A stretch of DNA of 64,000 bases. Source: Mariniflexile fucanivorans. GTDB lineage: Bacteria; Bacteroidota; Bacteroidia; Flavobacteriales; Flavobacteriaceae. Positions 17,964-25,558 of the stretch are shown here, in pieces (positions within the stretch are counted from its first letter, which is position 1; every line of letters begins with the position of its first letter). The translations under genes were made by a program, and so were the position numbers. Below the pieces are notes generated by a model. That model ran no database searches and was not told the origin of the DNA. It saw only the letters and a list, made by a program, of their open reading frames with translations. Where the stretch lies: NCBI RefSeq assembly GCF_004341235.1, contig NZ_SLUP01000008.1, forward strand, positions 211,882 through 275,881, in the 5' to 3' direction.

Positions 17964-18380
17964 ATGAAAAAACTAATCATCATCAACGGTCCCAACTTAA
18001 ATTTATTAGGTAAACGTGAACCCGCCATTTATGGCAGTTTAACATTTACCGAGTTTTTTGAAGAAATAAAAGCCAAATACCCAACCGTTCAAATAGACTA
18101 TTTTCAATCGAATATTGAAGGTGTAATTATAGACAAATTACACGAAGTTGGTTTTAGTTTTGATGGTATTATTTTAAATGCAGGTGCTTATACTCACACT
18201 TCTATTGGTATTGGTGATGCTGTAAAAGGTATTGAAACGCCTTTAGTAGAGGTGCATATTTCCAATACTTTTGGTCGTGAAGCGTTTAGGCATCAATCCT
18301 ATATTTCTGCTCATGCTAAAGGTGTTATTCTTGGTTTTGGATTGCAAAGTTACGAGTTGGCTATTCAAAGTTTTCTGTAA
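17964..18380 (+). CDS. aroQ: 3-dehydroquinate dehydratase, type II
   Basis: 138 aa, right size for the dodecameric type II enzyme. Signature IINGPNLNLLGKREPAIYG carries the catalytic Arg18 and Tyr23; GIILNAGAYTHTSIGI, VEVHISNTFGREAFRHQS and the C-terminal GFGLQSYELAI complete the family pattern. Known reaction: dehydration of 3-dehydroquinate in the shikimate pathway. Confidence 0.95.
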   Translation: MKKLIIINGPNLNLLGKREPAIYGSLTFTEFFEEIKAKYPTVQIDYFQSNIEGVIIDKLHEVGFSFDGIILNAGAYTHTSIGIGDAVKGIETPLVEVHISNTFGREAFRHQSYISAHAKGVILGFGLQSYELAIQSFL

Positions 18381-18509
18381 TTTCATTTTTTGAGTATTAC
18401 ATTTCTTTATCTATAATTTCTTTGAATTTTTTTTATGATTTTCTTGTGAGAATTTTAACAACGAGTGTTTTTATATTTGTTTGATTCAAAATAAACATCA
18501 CTTCGTACC

Positions 18510-18992
18510 ATGAAAATTAAAACTACAATATTATTAATTATAACGCTTCATAATCTAGTGGTAGCTCAGCAAAACGAAGAAAATAATAATATAAAAGTTG
18601 TTGAGGATAATGAAGTTAAGAGTGAATCAAATTATTACAAAGCTTATTTCTCAGAAATTAAAATTAACAGTAATTTGACTTTTCAACAAGAAAGAAATAT
18701 AAGAGTAGAAAGTGATTATACAGTTTTTGAATTTCCTTTATTGTTAAAATATAATATCACCAAAAAAGTAAGTCTTTTAGCAGGTCCAAAAATTGATTTA
18801 TATACTGATAAATTCGGATTAACTGGTGGTCCTGTAGTTAACTTAACCGTAGGAATTGATTACGAAGTTAATGATTCTTTTTTAATGGAGGCGAGGTTTA
18901 ATTTTAGACCCCATGATGATATCCCAATACAAACTGATTATACTTTTGGATCCAATACTTTCATGACGTTGGGTTCCAAATTTAGATTCTAA
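18510..18992 (+). CDS. Small secreted / outer-membrane beta-barrel-like protein
   Basis: 160 aa with a signal peptide (ILLIITLHNLVVAQ), a polar linker rich in Asn/Glu, and strands ending in an aromatic terminus (FMTLGSKFRF). The segment VSLLAGPKIDLYTDKFGLTGG parallels the barrel protein at 17375. A TATATTTG box at 18472-18479 lies 30 bp upstream of the ATG. Possibly a shortened barrel of the same local family; function unknown. Confidence 0.65.
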   Translation: MKIKTTILLIITLHNLVVAQQNEENNNIKVVEDNEVKSESNYYKAYFSEIKINSNLTFQQERNIRVESDYTVFEFPLLLKYNITKKVSLLAGPKIDLYTDKFGLTGGPVVNLTVGIDYEVNDSFLMEARFNFRPHDDIPIQTDYTFGSNTFMTLGSKFRF

Positions 18993-18996
18993 AAGC

Positions 18997-19029
18997 AAAA
19001 AAGGTTTCAGAATTTCTGAAACCTTTTTT
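18997..19029. terminator. Bidirectional terminator
   Basis: AAAAAAGGTTTCAGA / TCTGAAACCTTTTTT, between convergent genes at 18992 and 19068. Confidence 0.85.
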
Positions 19030-19067
19030 ATATCTAACAATCTAATTTATCTAAAAATTTAAGAAGT

Positions 19068-20444
19068 CTATAAGTGAATAACTTCATCGTAAGCAGCAGC
19101 TACTGCTTCCATAACCGCTTCACTCATGGTAGGGTGAGGATGTACTGCTTTTAATACTTCGTGTCCTGTGGTTTCTAATTTTCTACCTAAAACAGCTTCA
19201 GCAATCATATCGGTTACACCAGCACCAATCATATGGCAACCTAACCATTCGCCGTATTTAGCATCAAAAATCACTTTTACAAAACCATCTTTATTTCCAG
19301 CTGCACTTGCTTTACCAGAAGCAGAGAATGGGAATTTTCCAACTTTAATATCAAGTCCTTTTTCTTTAGCTTGTTTTTCGGTTAAACCAACACTAGCAAT
19401 TTCAGGAGAACAATAAGTACAACCTGGTATGTTTCCATAATCTAAAGCTTCAACATGTTGTCCAGCAATTTTTTCAACACATAAAATACCTTCAGCAGAA
19501 GCAACGTGCGCTAAAGCTTGACCCGGAGTTACATCGCCAATAGCGTAATAACCTGGTATGTTTGTTTGGTAAAAACTATTAACTAGAATCTTATCTCTAT
19601 CAACTACAATACCTACATCTTCTAAACCAATGTTTTCAATGTTTGTTTTAATTCCAACAGCACTTAAAATAATATCGGCTTCTAAAATTTGCTCACCATC
19701 TTTTGTTTTAACGGTTGCTTTAACGCCATCACCAGACGTATCAACTTTAGTAACTTCGGCAGAAGTCATAATATTAATGCCACTTTTCTTAAACGATTTT
19801 TCTAATAATTTTGATACATCTTCATCTTCAACAGGCACTACGTTTGGTAAAAATTCTACTATAGTTACTTCAGTTCCCATAGAATTGTAGAAGTAAGCAA
19901 ACTCAACACCAATAGCTCCAGAACCTACAACAATCATCTTTTTTGGTTGGTTAGGTAAACTCATCGCTTCTCTATATCCAATTACTTTTTTACCGTCTTG
20001 AGGTAAACTAGGTAATTCACGAGAGCGTGCACCAGTAGCAATAATTATGTGATCTGCACTATATTCGGTACCATCAACATCAACTTTTTTACCCGGTTTT
20101 AATTTTCCGAAACCATTAATAACATCAATTTTGTTCTTTTTCATTAAAAACTGAACACCTTTGCTCATGCCATCTGCAACACCACGGCTACGACTTACAA
20201 CAGCTCCAAAGTCTTTGTCATAATCTTTAACAGATAAACCGTAATCGCCTGCATGTTTCAGATATTCAAATACTTGAGCAGATTTTAATAATGCTTTAGT
20301 AGGGATACATCCCCAGTTTAAACATACACCGCCAAGGTTTTCTTTTTCAATAACAGCGGTTTTAAAACCTAGTTGCGATGCTCTAATAGCTGTAACATAA
20401 CCACCTGGGCCACTTCCAAGAACAATAATATCGTATTTACTCAT
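19068..20444 (-). CDS. lpdA: Dihydrolipoyl dehydrogenase
   Basis: 458 aa flavoprotein, E3 subunit of 2-oxoacid dehydrogenase complexes. FAD motif GSGPGGYVTAIRA, redox disulfide CLNWGC (C41, C46), NAD motif IVVGSGAIGVEFAYF, second FAD motif YAIGDVTPG, and C-terminal catalytic HPHPTMSE (H437, E442). No E1/E2 genes adjacent, as is usual for a shared E3. Monocistronic with a terminator on its 3' side. Confidence 0.95.
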   Translation of the reverse strand: MSKYDIIVLGSGPGGYVTAIRASQLGFKTAVIEKENLGGVCLNWGCIPTKALLKSAQVFEYLKHAGDYGLSVKDYDKDFGAVVSRSRGVADGMSKGVQFLMKKNKIDVINGFGKLKPGKKVDVDGTEYSADHIIIATGARSRELPSLPQDGKKVIGYREAMSLPNQPKKMIVVGSGAIGVEFAYFYNSMGTEVTIVEFLPNVVPVEDEDVSKLLEKSFKKSGINIMTSAEVTKVDTSGDGVKATVKTKDGEQILEADIILSAVGIKTNIENIGLEDVGIVVDRDKILVNSFYQTNIPGYYAIGDVTPGQALAHVASAEGILCVEKIAGQHVEALDYGNIPGCTYCSPEIASVGLTEKQAKEKGLDIKVGKFPFSASGKASAAGNKDGFVKVIFDAKYGEWLGCHMIGAGVTDMIAEAVLGRKLETTGHEVLKAVHPHPTMSEAVMEAVAAAYDEVIHL

Positions 20445-20560
20445 GAGATTTATTTAATGTTAAATTTACTGGCTACGAATTTACGAAACCTATTTTGAAT
20501 ATAGAATTTAGAATCCTATAAATTTATATCTTTTATTACCTTTGTTTTAAGATTTACCTT

Positions 20561-21844
20561 ATGAACATACCAAGAACCAGTTTTCCACGTGTAGTAATAA
20601 TAGGTGGTGGTTTTGCAGGCGTTGCTTTAGCAAAAAAATTATCGAAACAAGAAGTGCAAGTTGTTTTACTTGATAAAAACAATTATCACACCTTTCAACC
20701 GCTTCTATATCAGGTTTCTACGGGTGGTTTAGAGCCAGACTCTATTGCATATCCCATTCGTAAAATATTGAAAGATTTTCCGAATTTTCATTTCAGATTG
20801 GCAAATGTTGAAGAAATTAATACGGTTGAAAATAAAGTTTTAACGGATATTGGCGAACTTAAATTTGATTATTTAGTAGTGGCATCTGGTGCAGAAACGA
20901 ATTATTTTGGGAATTCTGAGGTAGAAAAAAACAGTATGGCCATGAAAACCATACCCGAATCTTTAAATTTAAGAAGTTTAATTCTTGAAAATTTTGAAGA
21001 AGCCTTATTGACTTCCGATTTACACGAGCGTAATGCCCTTATGAATTTTGTTATTGTAGGTGGCGGACCAACAGGTGTGGAACTGGCAGGTGCTTTGGCA
21101 GAAATAAAAAAAGGAATCTTGCCTAAAGATTATCCAGATTTAGATACACGTTTGGCACAAATTCATATCATTCAGTCTAGTGATTGTATTTTAAAAGGAA
21201 TGAGTGCTAAAGCATCTGAAAAAGCTGAAGATTTCTTAGAAAAATTAGGCGTTAATGTTTGGAAAAACGTAAGGGTAACCAATTATGATGGTAAAATAGT
21301 AACAACAAATACCGATTTAACTTTTGAAACCGCTACTTTAGTTTGGGCAGCAGGCGTAAAAGGTGCTACTATAAAAGGTTTGAATGCGGGCGATTTTATT
21401 TACCGTGGTGATAGATTGTTAGTAAATGAATTTAACCAAGTAAAAGGATTTAAAAATATTTACGCCATTGGAGATATTGCTTGTATGGTAACCGAAGAAT
21501 TTCCAAATGGCTTACCTATGATGGCACAACCTGCTATTCAACAAGGAAAACAATTAGGTGAAAATATGGTTCGTTTAATTGAAAACAAACCTTTAAAACC
21601 ATTTGAGTATCATGATAAAGGTGCTATGGCAACCATAGGGAGAAATAAAGCCGTAGTCGATTTACCAAAATTTAAATTTCAAGGTGTTTTTGCTTGGTAT
21701 GTTTGGATGTTTGTGCACTTGTTTTTCTTAATAGGTTTTAGAAACCGTATGGTGGTTTTTATAAATTGGGTATATAATTATATTCGATTTGATAGAGAAG
21801 CACGTTTAATTATAAGACCATTTAAGAAGAAACTTAAAAGTTAG
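20561..21844 (+). CDS. NAD(P)/FAD-dependent oxidoreductase, type II NADH:quinone oxidoreductase-like
   Basis: 427 aa. N-terminal FAD Rossmann motif (VIIGGGFAGVALAKKL), HTFQPLLYQVSTGGL typical of NDH-2 quinone-site regions, second dinucleotide motif (FVIVGGGPTGVELAGAL), YAIGDIACM and a hydrophobic/amphipathic C-terminus (FAWYVWMFVHLFFLIGFRNRM) for membrane attachment. Known role: non-proton-pumping transfer of electrons from NADH to menaquinone. NDH-2 versus a related quinone reductase is the remaining doubt. Confidence 0.85.
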   Translation: MNIPRTSFPRVVIIGGGFAGVALAKKLSKQEVQVVLLDKNNYHTFQPLLYQVSTGGLEPDSIAYPIRKILKDFPNFHFRLANVEEINTVENKVLTDIGELKFDYLVVASGAETNYFGNSEVEKNSMAMKTIPESLNLRSLILENFEEALLTSDLHERNALMNFVIVGGGPTGVELAGALAEIKKGILPKDYPDLDTRLAQIHIIQSSDCILKGMSAKASEKAEDFLEKLGVNVWKNVRVTNYDGKIVTTNTDLTFETATLVWAAGVKGATIKGLNAGDFIYRGDRLLVNEFNQVKGFKNIYAIGDIACMVTEEFPNGLPMMAQPAIQQGKQLGENMVRLIENKPLKPFEYHDKGAMATIGRNKAVVDLPKFKFQGVFAWYVWMFVHLFFLIGFRNRMVVFINWVYNYIRFDREARLIIRPFKKKLKS

Positions 21845-21885
21845 ATTTTTAGACTTCTTAGACTATTAGATTGTTGAATTTTTTA

Positions 21886-21984
21886 ACTTAGAAACTTAGA
21901 AACTTAGAAACTTAGAAACTTAGAAACTTAGAAACTTAGAAACTTAGAAACTTTGTCACTTTGAGGCTTTGAAACTTTGAATCT
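21886..21984. repeat. 8-bp tandem repeat, unit ACTTAGAA, with a degenerate tail
   Basis: Eight perfect copies of ACTTAGAA (21886-21949) followed by about four diverged units in the same phase (CTTTGTCA, CTTTGAGG, CTTTGAAA, CTTTGAAT). Lies between convergent genes, outside coding sequence. Confidence 0.9.
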
Positions 21985-21992
21985 TATCAATT

Positions 21993-22553
21993 TCATAAAT
22001 CATCTGTAAAATGCCGAACGCCTTTTTCTTTATTAAATTTATCTTCATTGTATTTTGAAGAATTTCCTTTAGGAATGGATAACGATTGCCATGCATCACC
22101 TTTTAAAAGTTTTGCCAAAAATACCATTTGCCCAATGTGATAGGGGTAATGTGCCAACTGCCTGTTTATGGCTTCGGTTACCGTATGCCCTTCATTTCTA
22201 ATGTAAATGATGCGTTCTAAATCTTCAGTTTTTAAAGTTTTTAAACTATTGAATAAACAGAACCAACCACTTTCCCATGACGCTATTAAATCTTCTTTAG
22301 AAGTGTAAGTGTCTTCAAATTCGGCATCACGATTTCGCCATGGTTTTTCACCATCTTCTGTTAAAAAATGAGTCCAGCGGCTTAGCATATTACCAATAAT
22401 GTGTTTTGCAATGACCGAAACCGAATTTGAGGTCTCATTACTTTGCCATTGCATTTCTTCAAAGCTTAATTGGTTAAAAGTTTTGTCTCCTAAACTTTTA
22501 TAGTATTCAAACTGCTTAATAACACTTTCTAAATAGCTTTCCATATTATTCAA
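21993..22553 (-). CDS. DUF1572 / DinB-superfamily protein
   Basis: 186 aa four-helix-bundle protein; a start at the second Met (MESYLESV) is equally possible. Metal-ligand-like histidines occur in SVIAKHIIGNMLSRW and in QLAHYPYHIGQMVFL, and the SLSIPKGNSSKYN tail is typical of DUF1572. DinB-like proteins are metal-dependent thiol S-transferase-type folds; substrate unknown. Confidence 0.78.
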   Translation of the reverse strand: MNNMESYLESVIKQFEYYKSLGDKTFNQLSFEEMQWQSNETSNSVSVIAKHIIGNMLSRWTHFLTEDGEKPWRNRDAEFEDTYTSKEDLIASWESGWFCLFNSLKTLKTEDLERIIYIRNEGHTVTEAINRQLAHYPYHIGQMVFLAKLLKGDAWQSLSIPKGNSSKYNEDKFNKEKGVRHFTDDL

Positions 22554-22650
22554 ATTTCAAAAAACTAAATTACAAAAAGCAAGTTCCAAAAACTATTTCT
22601 TGATAAGATTAAGTTGGAATTTGGGATTTGCTTTCTGGAATTTTTAGAGT

Positions 22651-23124
22651 TTATTTTTCAGGAATAAATTTAAGCGCCACACCGTTTATGCAATGCCTTT
22701 TTCCAGTAGTATTTCTAGGTCCGTCATTAAAAACATGCCCTAAGTGCCCACCGCAAGTAGCACAATGCTCTTCATCTCGGGTATATCCCAAATTATTATC
22801 TGTACCAAAAGCCACATTTCCTTTTATTTCTCTATCAAAACTAGGCCAACCCGAACCGGAATCAAATTTATGCTCACTTTTAAATAAGGGCGTATTACAC
22901 GCAGCACATACATAAGTGCCTTTTTTGTAGTTTTTATTTAAAGGACTTGAAAAAGCAGGTTCTGTTCCGGCCTTTCTAAGAACATAATATTCCATTTGAG
23001 ATAATTCTGCTTTCCATTCGGCATCCGTTTTAGAAACCTTATATGTTTTTTTGGTTTCTTTTTGTGCATTGCCATTACAGTTAAATAATAAAAAAGCGAT
23101 GCTCAAAAACAGTATTTTATTCAT
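22651..23124 (-). CDS. msrB: Peptide-methionine (R)-S-oxide reductase, lipoprotein form
   Basis: 157 aa from the ATG at 23124; this start gives a proper lipoprotein signal (ILFLSIAFLLFNC), while the longer frame upstream lacks one. MsrB domain: structural zinc cysteines in CAACNT and CATCGGHLGH, SGSGWPSFD substrate motif, and catalytic Cys in KRHCINGVALKF. Known reaction: thioredoxin-dependent reduction of methionine-R-sulfoxide. The signal implies periplasmic/outer-membrane repair of oxidised envelope proteins. Confidence 0.9.
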   Translation of the reverse strand: MNKILFLSIAFLLFNCNGNAQKETKKTYKVSKTDAEWKAELSQMEYYVLRKAGTEPAFSSPLNKNYKKGTYVCAACNTPLFKSEHKFDSGSGWPSFDREIKGNVAFGTDNNLGYTRDEEHCATCGGHLGHVFNDGPRNTTGKRHCINGVALKFIPEK

Positions 23125-23294
23125 TTGTTTTATTTTGAAGTCCAACATGTTAATTTTGTCGTACTTAATTATTAAACATAACACATTAAAGAAGTTAAAA
23201 ATTTATTAATTCTATTGTGACAAATAAAATATTTTTGAGTCTAATAACTAAAGCTCAATTTTTGTATTTTTACTGATTAATTAAAATAATAACG

Positions 23295-24110
23295 ATGAAA
23301 CTGAAAAACGCATTTATAATATTAGGAATCTTAGGATTAATTGTTTCTTGTGCAACAAATCCTTTTACAGGAAAAAAAACAATGGCTTTGGTGCCAAATT
23401 CTCAATTATTTCCAACAGCATTTGCACAATACGACCAATTCTTATCTGAAAACAAAGTTGTTACTGGTACAGCTGATGCTGCTATGGTAACCAAAATAGG
23501 GCAAAAAATAGCAGTAGCTGCAGAACGTTGGTTAACGGCAAATGGACATGTAGGTTATCTAAATGATTACAAGTGGGAATACAAGTTAGTTAATGATGAA
23601 ACTGTAAATGCTTGGTGTATGCCAGGTGGAAAAATTGTAGTATACACAGGTATTTTACCCATTACCAAAAACGAAGCAGGTTTAGCAGCGGTTATGGGGC
23701 ACGAGGTAGCACATGCATTAGCTAATCATGGCCAACAACGTATGAGTGCTGCTTATGTACAACAAGGTGTTGCCATTGCAGGAAATGTAGCTATTAAAGA
23801 TGAGCAATCTAGAAATGCATTTAACCAATATTATGGTATTGGTTCTCAAGTAGGGGTTATGTTACCTTTTAGTAGGAGTCATGAAACTGAAGCCGACAAA
23901 ATTGGTTTGTATTTAATGGCAATTGCGGGTTATAACCCAGAAGAAGCAGCCGAACTTTGGAAACGTATGAGTGCTGCAAGTGGACCTTCGTCTACTCCAG
24001 AAATGTTAAGTACGCACCCTTCAAACGATTCCAGAATTGCAAATCTTACCGCTTTAGCACCAAAAGCAAAAGAAGAAGCTGCTAAATTTGGTGTCACTTC
24101 ATTCAAATAA
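23295..24110 (+). CDS. M48 family metallopeptidase, lipoprotein (BepA/LoiP-like)
   Basis: 271 aa. Lipoprotein signal ending LIVSCATNPFTG, then an M48 zinc protease domain with HEVAHALANHG (HExxH) and the third ligand in SRSHETEADKIGL; STHPSNDSRI follows. Known relatives are outer-membrane-protein quality-control proteases. Single gene, terminator at 24152-24180. Confidence 0.88.
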   Translation: MKLKNAFIILGILGLIVSCATNPFTGKKTMALVPNSQLFPTAFAQYDQFLSENKVVTGTADAAMVTKIGQKIAVAAERWLTANGHVGYLNDYKWEYKLVNDETVNAWCMPGGKIVVYTGILPITKNEAGLAAVMGHEVAHALANHGQQRMSAAYVQQGVAIAGNVAIKDEQSRNAFNQYYGIGSQVGVMLPFSRSHETEADKIGLYLMAIAGYNPEEAAELWKRMSAASGPSSTPEMLSTHPSNDSRIANLTALAPKAKEEAAKFGVTSFK

Positions 24111-24151
24111 TATTTTGTTAAGTTAGATTTAAAAAATATTCACTTACTTTG

Positions 24152-24180
24152 AAGCTGCTCATAAAAGAGCAGCTTTTTTA
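24152..24180 (+). terminator. Intrinsic terminator
   Basis: AAGCTGCTC ATAAAA GAGCAGCTT plus T-run, ending 4 bp before the next ATG. Confidence 0.85.
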
Positions 24181-24183
24181 TTT

Positions 24184-25494
24184 ATGGCAGTATTGAAAAA
24201 AGGAAGCAAAAAGCTTCTTAATGCATGGGCTTTTTACGATTGGGCAAACTCGGTTTATACTTTAACTATTGCTTCCTCTATATTTCCTATATTTTATTCT
24301 GCGTTATTTTTAAGTGAAGTAAAAATAGTTCACGCTTTTGGAATGGAGTTTAAAAGTACTGCATTAATCACCTTTGTTACAGCGTTTACATTTTTAGTGG
24401 TAGCTATTATTTCACCTATATTATCTGGTATAGCAGATTATGTAGGGAATAAAAAAAACTTTCTTAAATTCTTTTGTTATGTTGGAAGTACTGGTTGTAT
24501 AGGGTTATATTGGTTTGATATTTCGCCAGATAAAATTCATATTAGTTTAGTTTTTTACTTTATGGGTTTAATAGGGTATTGGGGAAGTTTGGTTTTTTAT
24601 AATTCTTATTTACCAGATATAGCTTTTCCTGAACAACAAGATAAAGTGAGTGCCAAAGGGTTTTCACTTGGGTATATAGGAAGCGTAATTTTACTTATTC
24701 TAAATTTAGCAATGGTGATGAGTCAAGATGATGGCGCATCTAAAATGCAAATGATGCGTTATTCTTTTATTACAGTAGGGTTGTGGTGGGCATTATTTAG
24801 TCAATATTCATTTTATTTTTTACCTAAAGGAACTTCCTCTGGACATAAAGTTACCGCAGCTATTGTTTTTAATGGATTAAAAGAATTGAGAATAGTTTGG
24901 AAACAATTGAAGCAAAATTTAAGATTGAAACGTTATTTGTATGCTTTTTTTGTGTTCAGTATGGCGGTTCAAACTATTATGCTGGTTGCTGTATATTTTG
25001 GAGAAGAAGAAATAGCATGGGGTGGAGATGGCGAAAAAACAACAGGCCTTATAGTTAGTATATTAATAATACAGCTAGTCGCTGTTGCCGGAGCCATTTT
25101 AACATCAAGAGCCTCATCAAAATTTGGAAATATCAAAACACTGATTTTTGTTAATTTTGTATGGATGCTATTATGTTTTTATGCCTATTTTATGGAAACA
25201 CCTCTTCAGTTTTATATTGCAGCATCATTAGTTGGTTTGGTTATGGGTGGAATTCAAGCTTTGGCAAGATCAACTTATTCGAAATTTTTACCAGAAACTG
25301 AGGATACAACGTCGTATTTTAGTTTTTATGATGTTGCTGAAAAAATAGGAATTGTAATAGGTATGGTTATTTTCGCTTCCATCGACCAAATTACAGGAAG
25401 CATGCGAAATGGCATTCTGTTTTTATTTTTATTCTTTTTAGCGGGTATTGTTTTGTTATTTCGTGTTCCTAAAGAAGTAGAAAAAATAAATTAA
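24184..25494 (+). CDS. MFS transporter, Atg22/UMF1 family
   Basis: 436 aa with about 12 TM helices. The N-terminal LNAWAFYDWANSVYTLTI is the signature of the Atg22/UMF1-type major facilitator branch, and GGIQALARSTYSKFLPE lies in the second half. Role: secondary transport of an unknown solute, possibly amino acids by analogy with Atg22. Starts right after a terminator, so independently transcribed. Confidence 0.85.
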   Translation: MAVLKKGSKKLLNAWAFYDWANSVYTLTIASSIFPIFYSALFLSEVKIVHAFGMEFKSTALITFVTAFTFLVVAIISPILSGIADYVGNKKNFLKFFCYVGSTGCIGLYWFDISPDKIHISLVFYFMGLIGYWGSLVFYNSYLPDIAFPEQQDKVSAKGFSLGYIGSVILLILNLAMVMSQDDGASKMQMMRYSFITVGLWWALFSQYSFYFLPKGTSSGHKVTAAIVFNGLKELRIVWKQLKQNLRLKRYLYAFFVFSMAVQTIMLVAVYFGEEEIAWGGDGEKTTGLIVSILIIQLVAVAGAILTSRASSKFGNIKTLIFVNFVWMLLCFYAYFMETPLQFYIAASLVGLVMGGIQALARSTYSKFLPETEDTTSYFSFYDVAEKIGIVIGMVIFASIDQITGSMRNGILFLFLFFLAGIVLLFRVPKEVEKIN

Positions 25495-25499
25495 TCACA

Positions 25500-25535
25500 A
25501 AAAAATCCTGCAGTTATATATTGCAGGATTTTTTG
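25500..25535. terminator. Bidirectional terminator
   Basis: AAAAATCCTGCA / TGCAGGATTTTT hairpin between convergent genes. Confidence 0.85.
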
Positions 25536-25558
25536 TTTTTATAACACTCTATAAATTT

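Noticed and set aside
21886..21984. Possible CRISPR array
   Set aside because: Period is only 8 bp with no spacers; it is a simple tandem repeat. No cas genes in the window.
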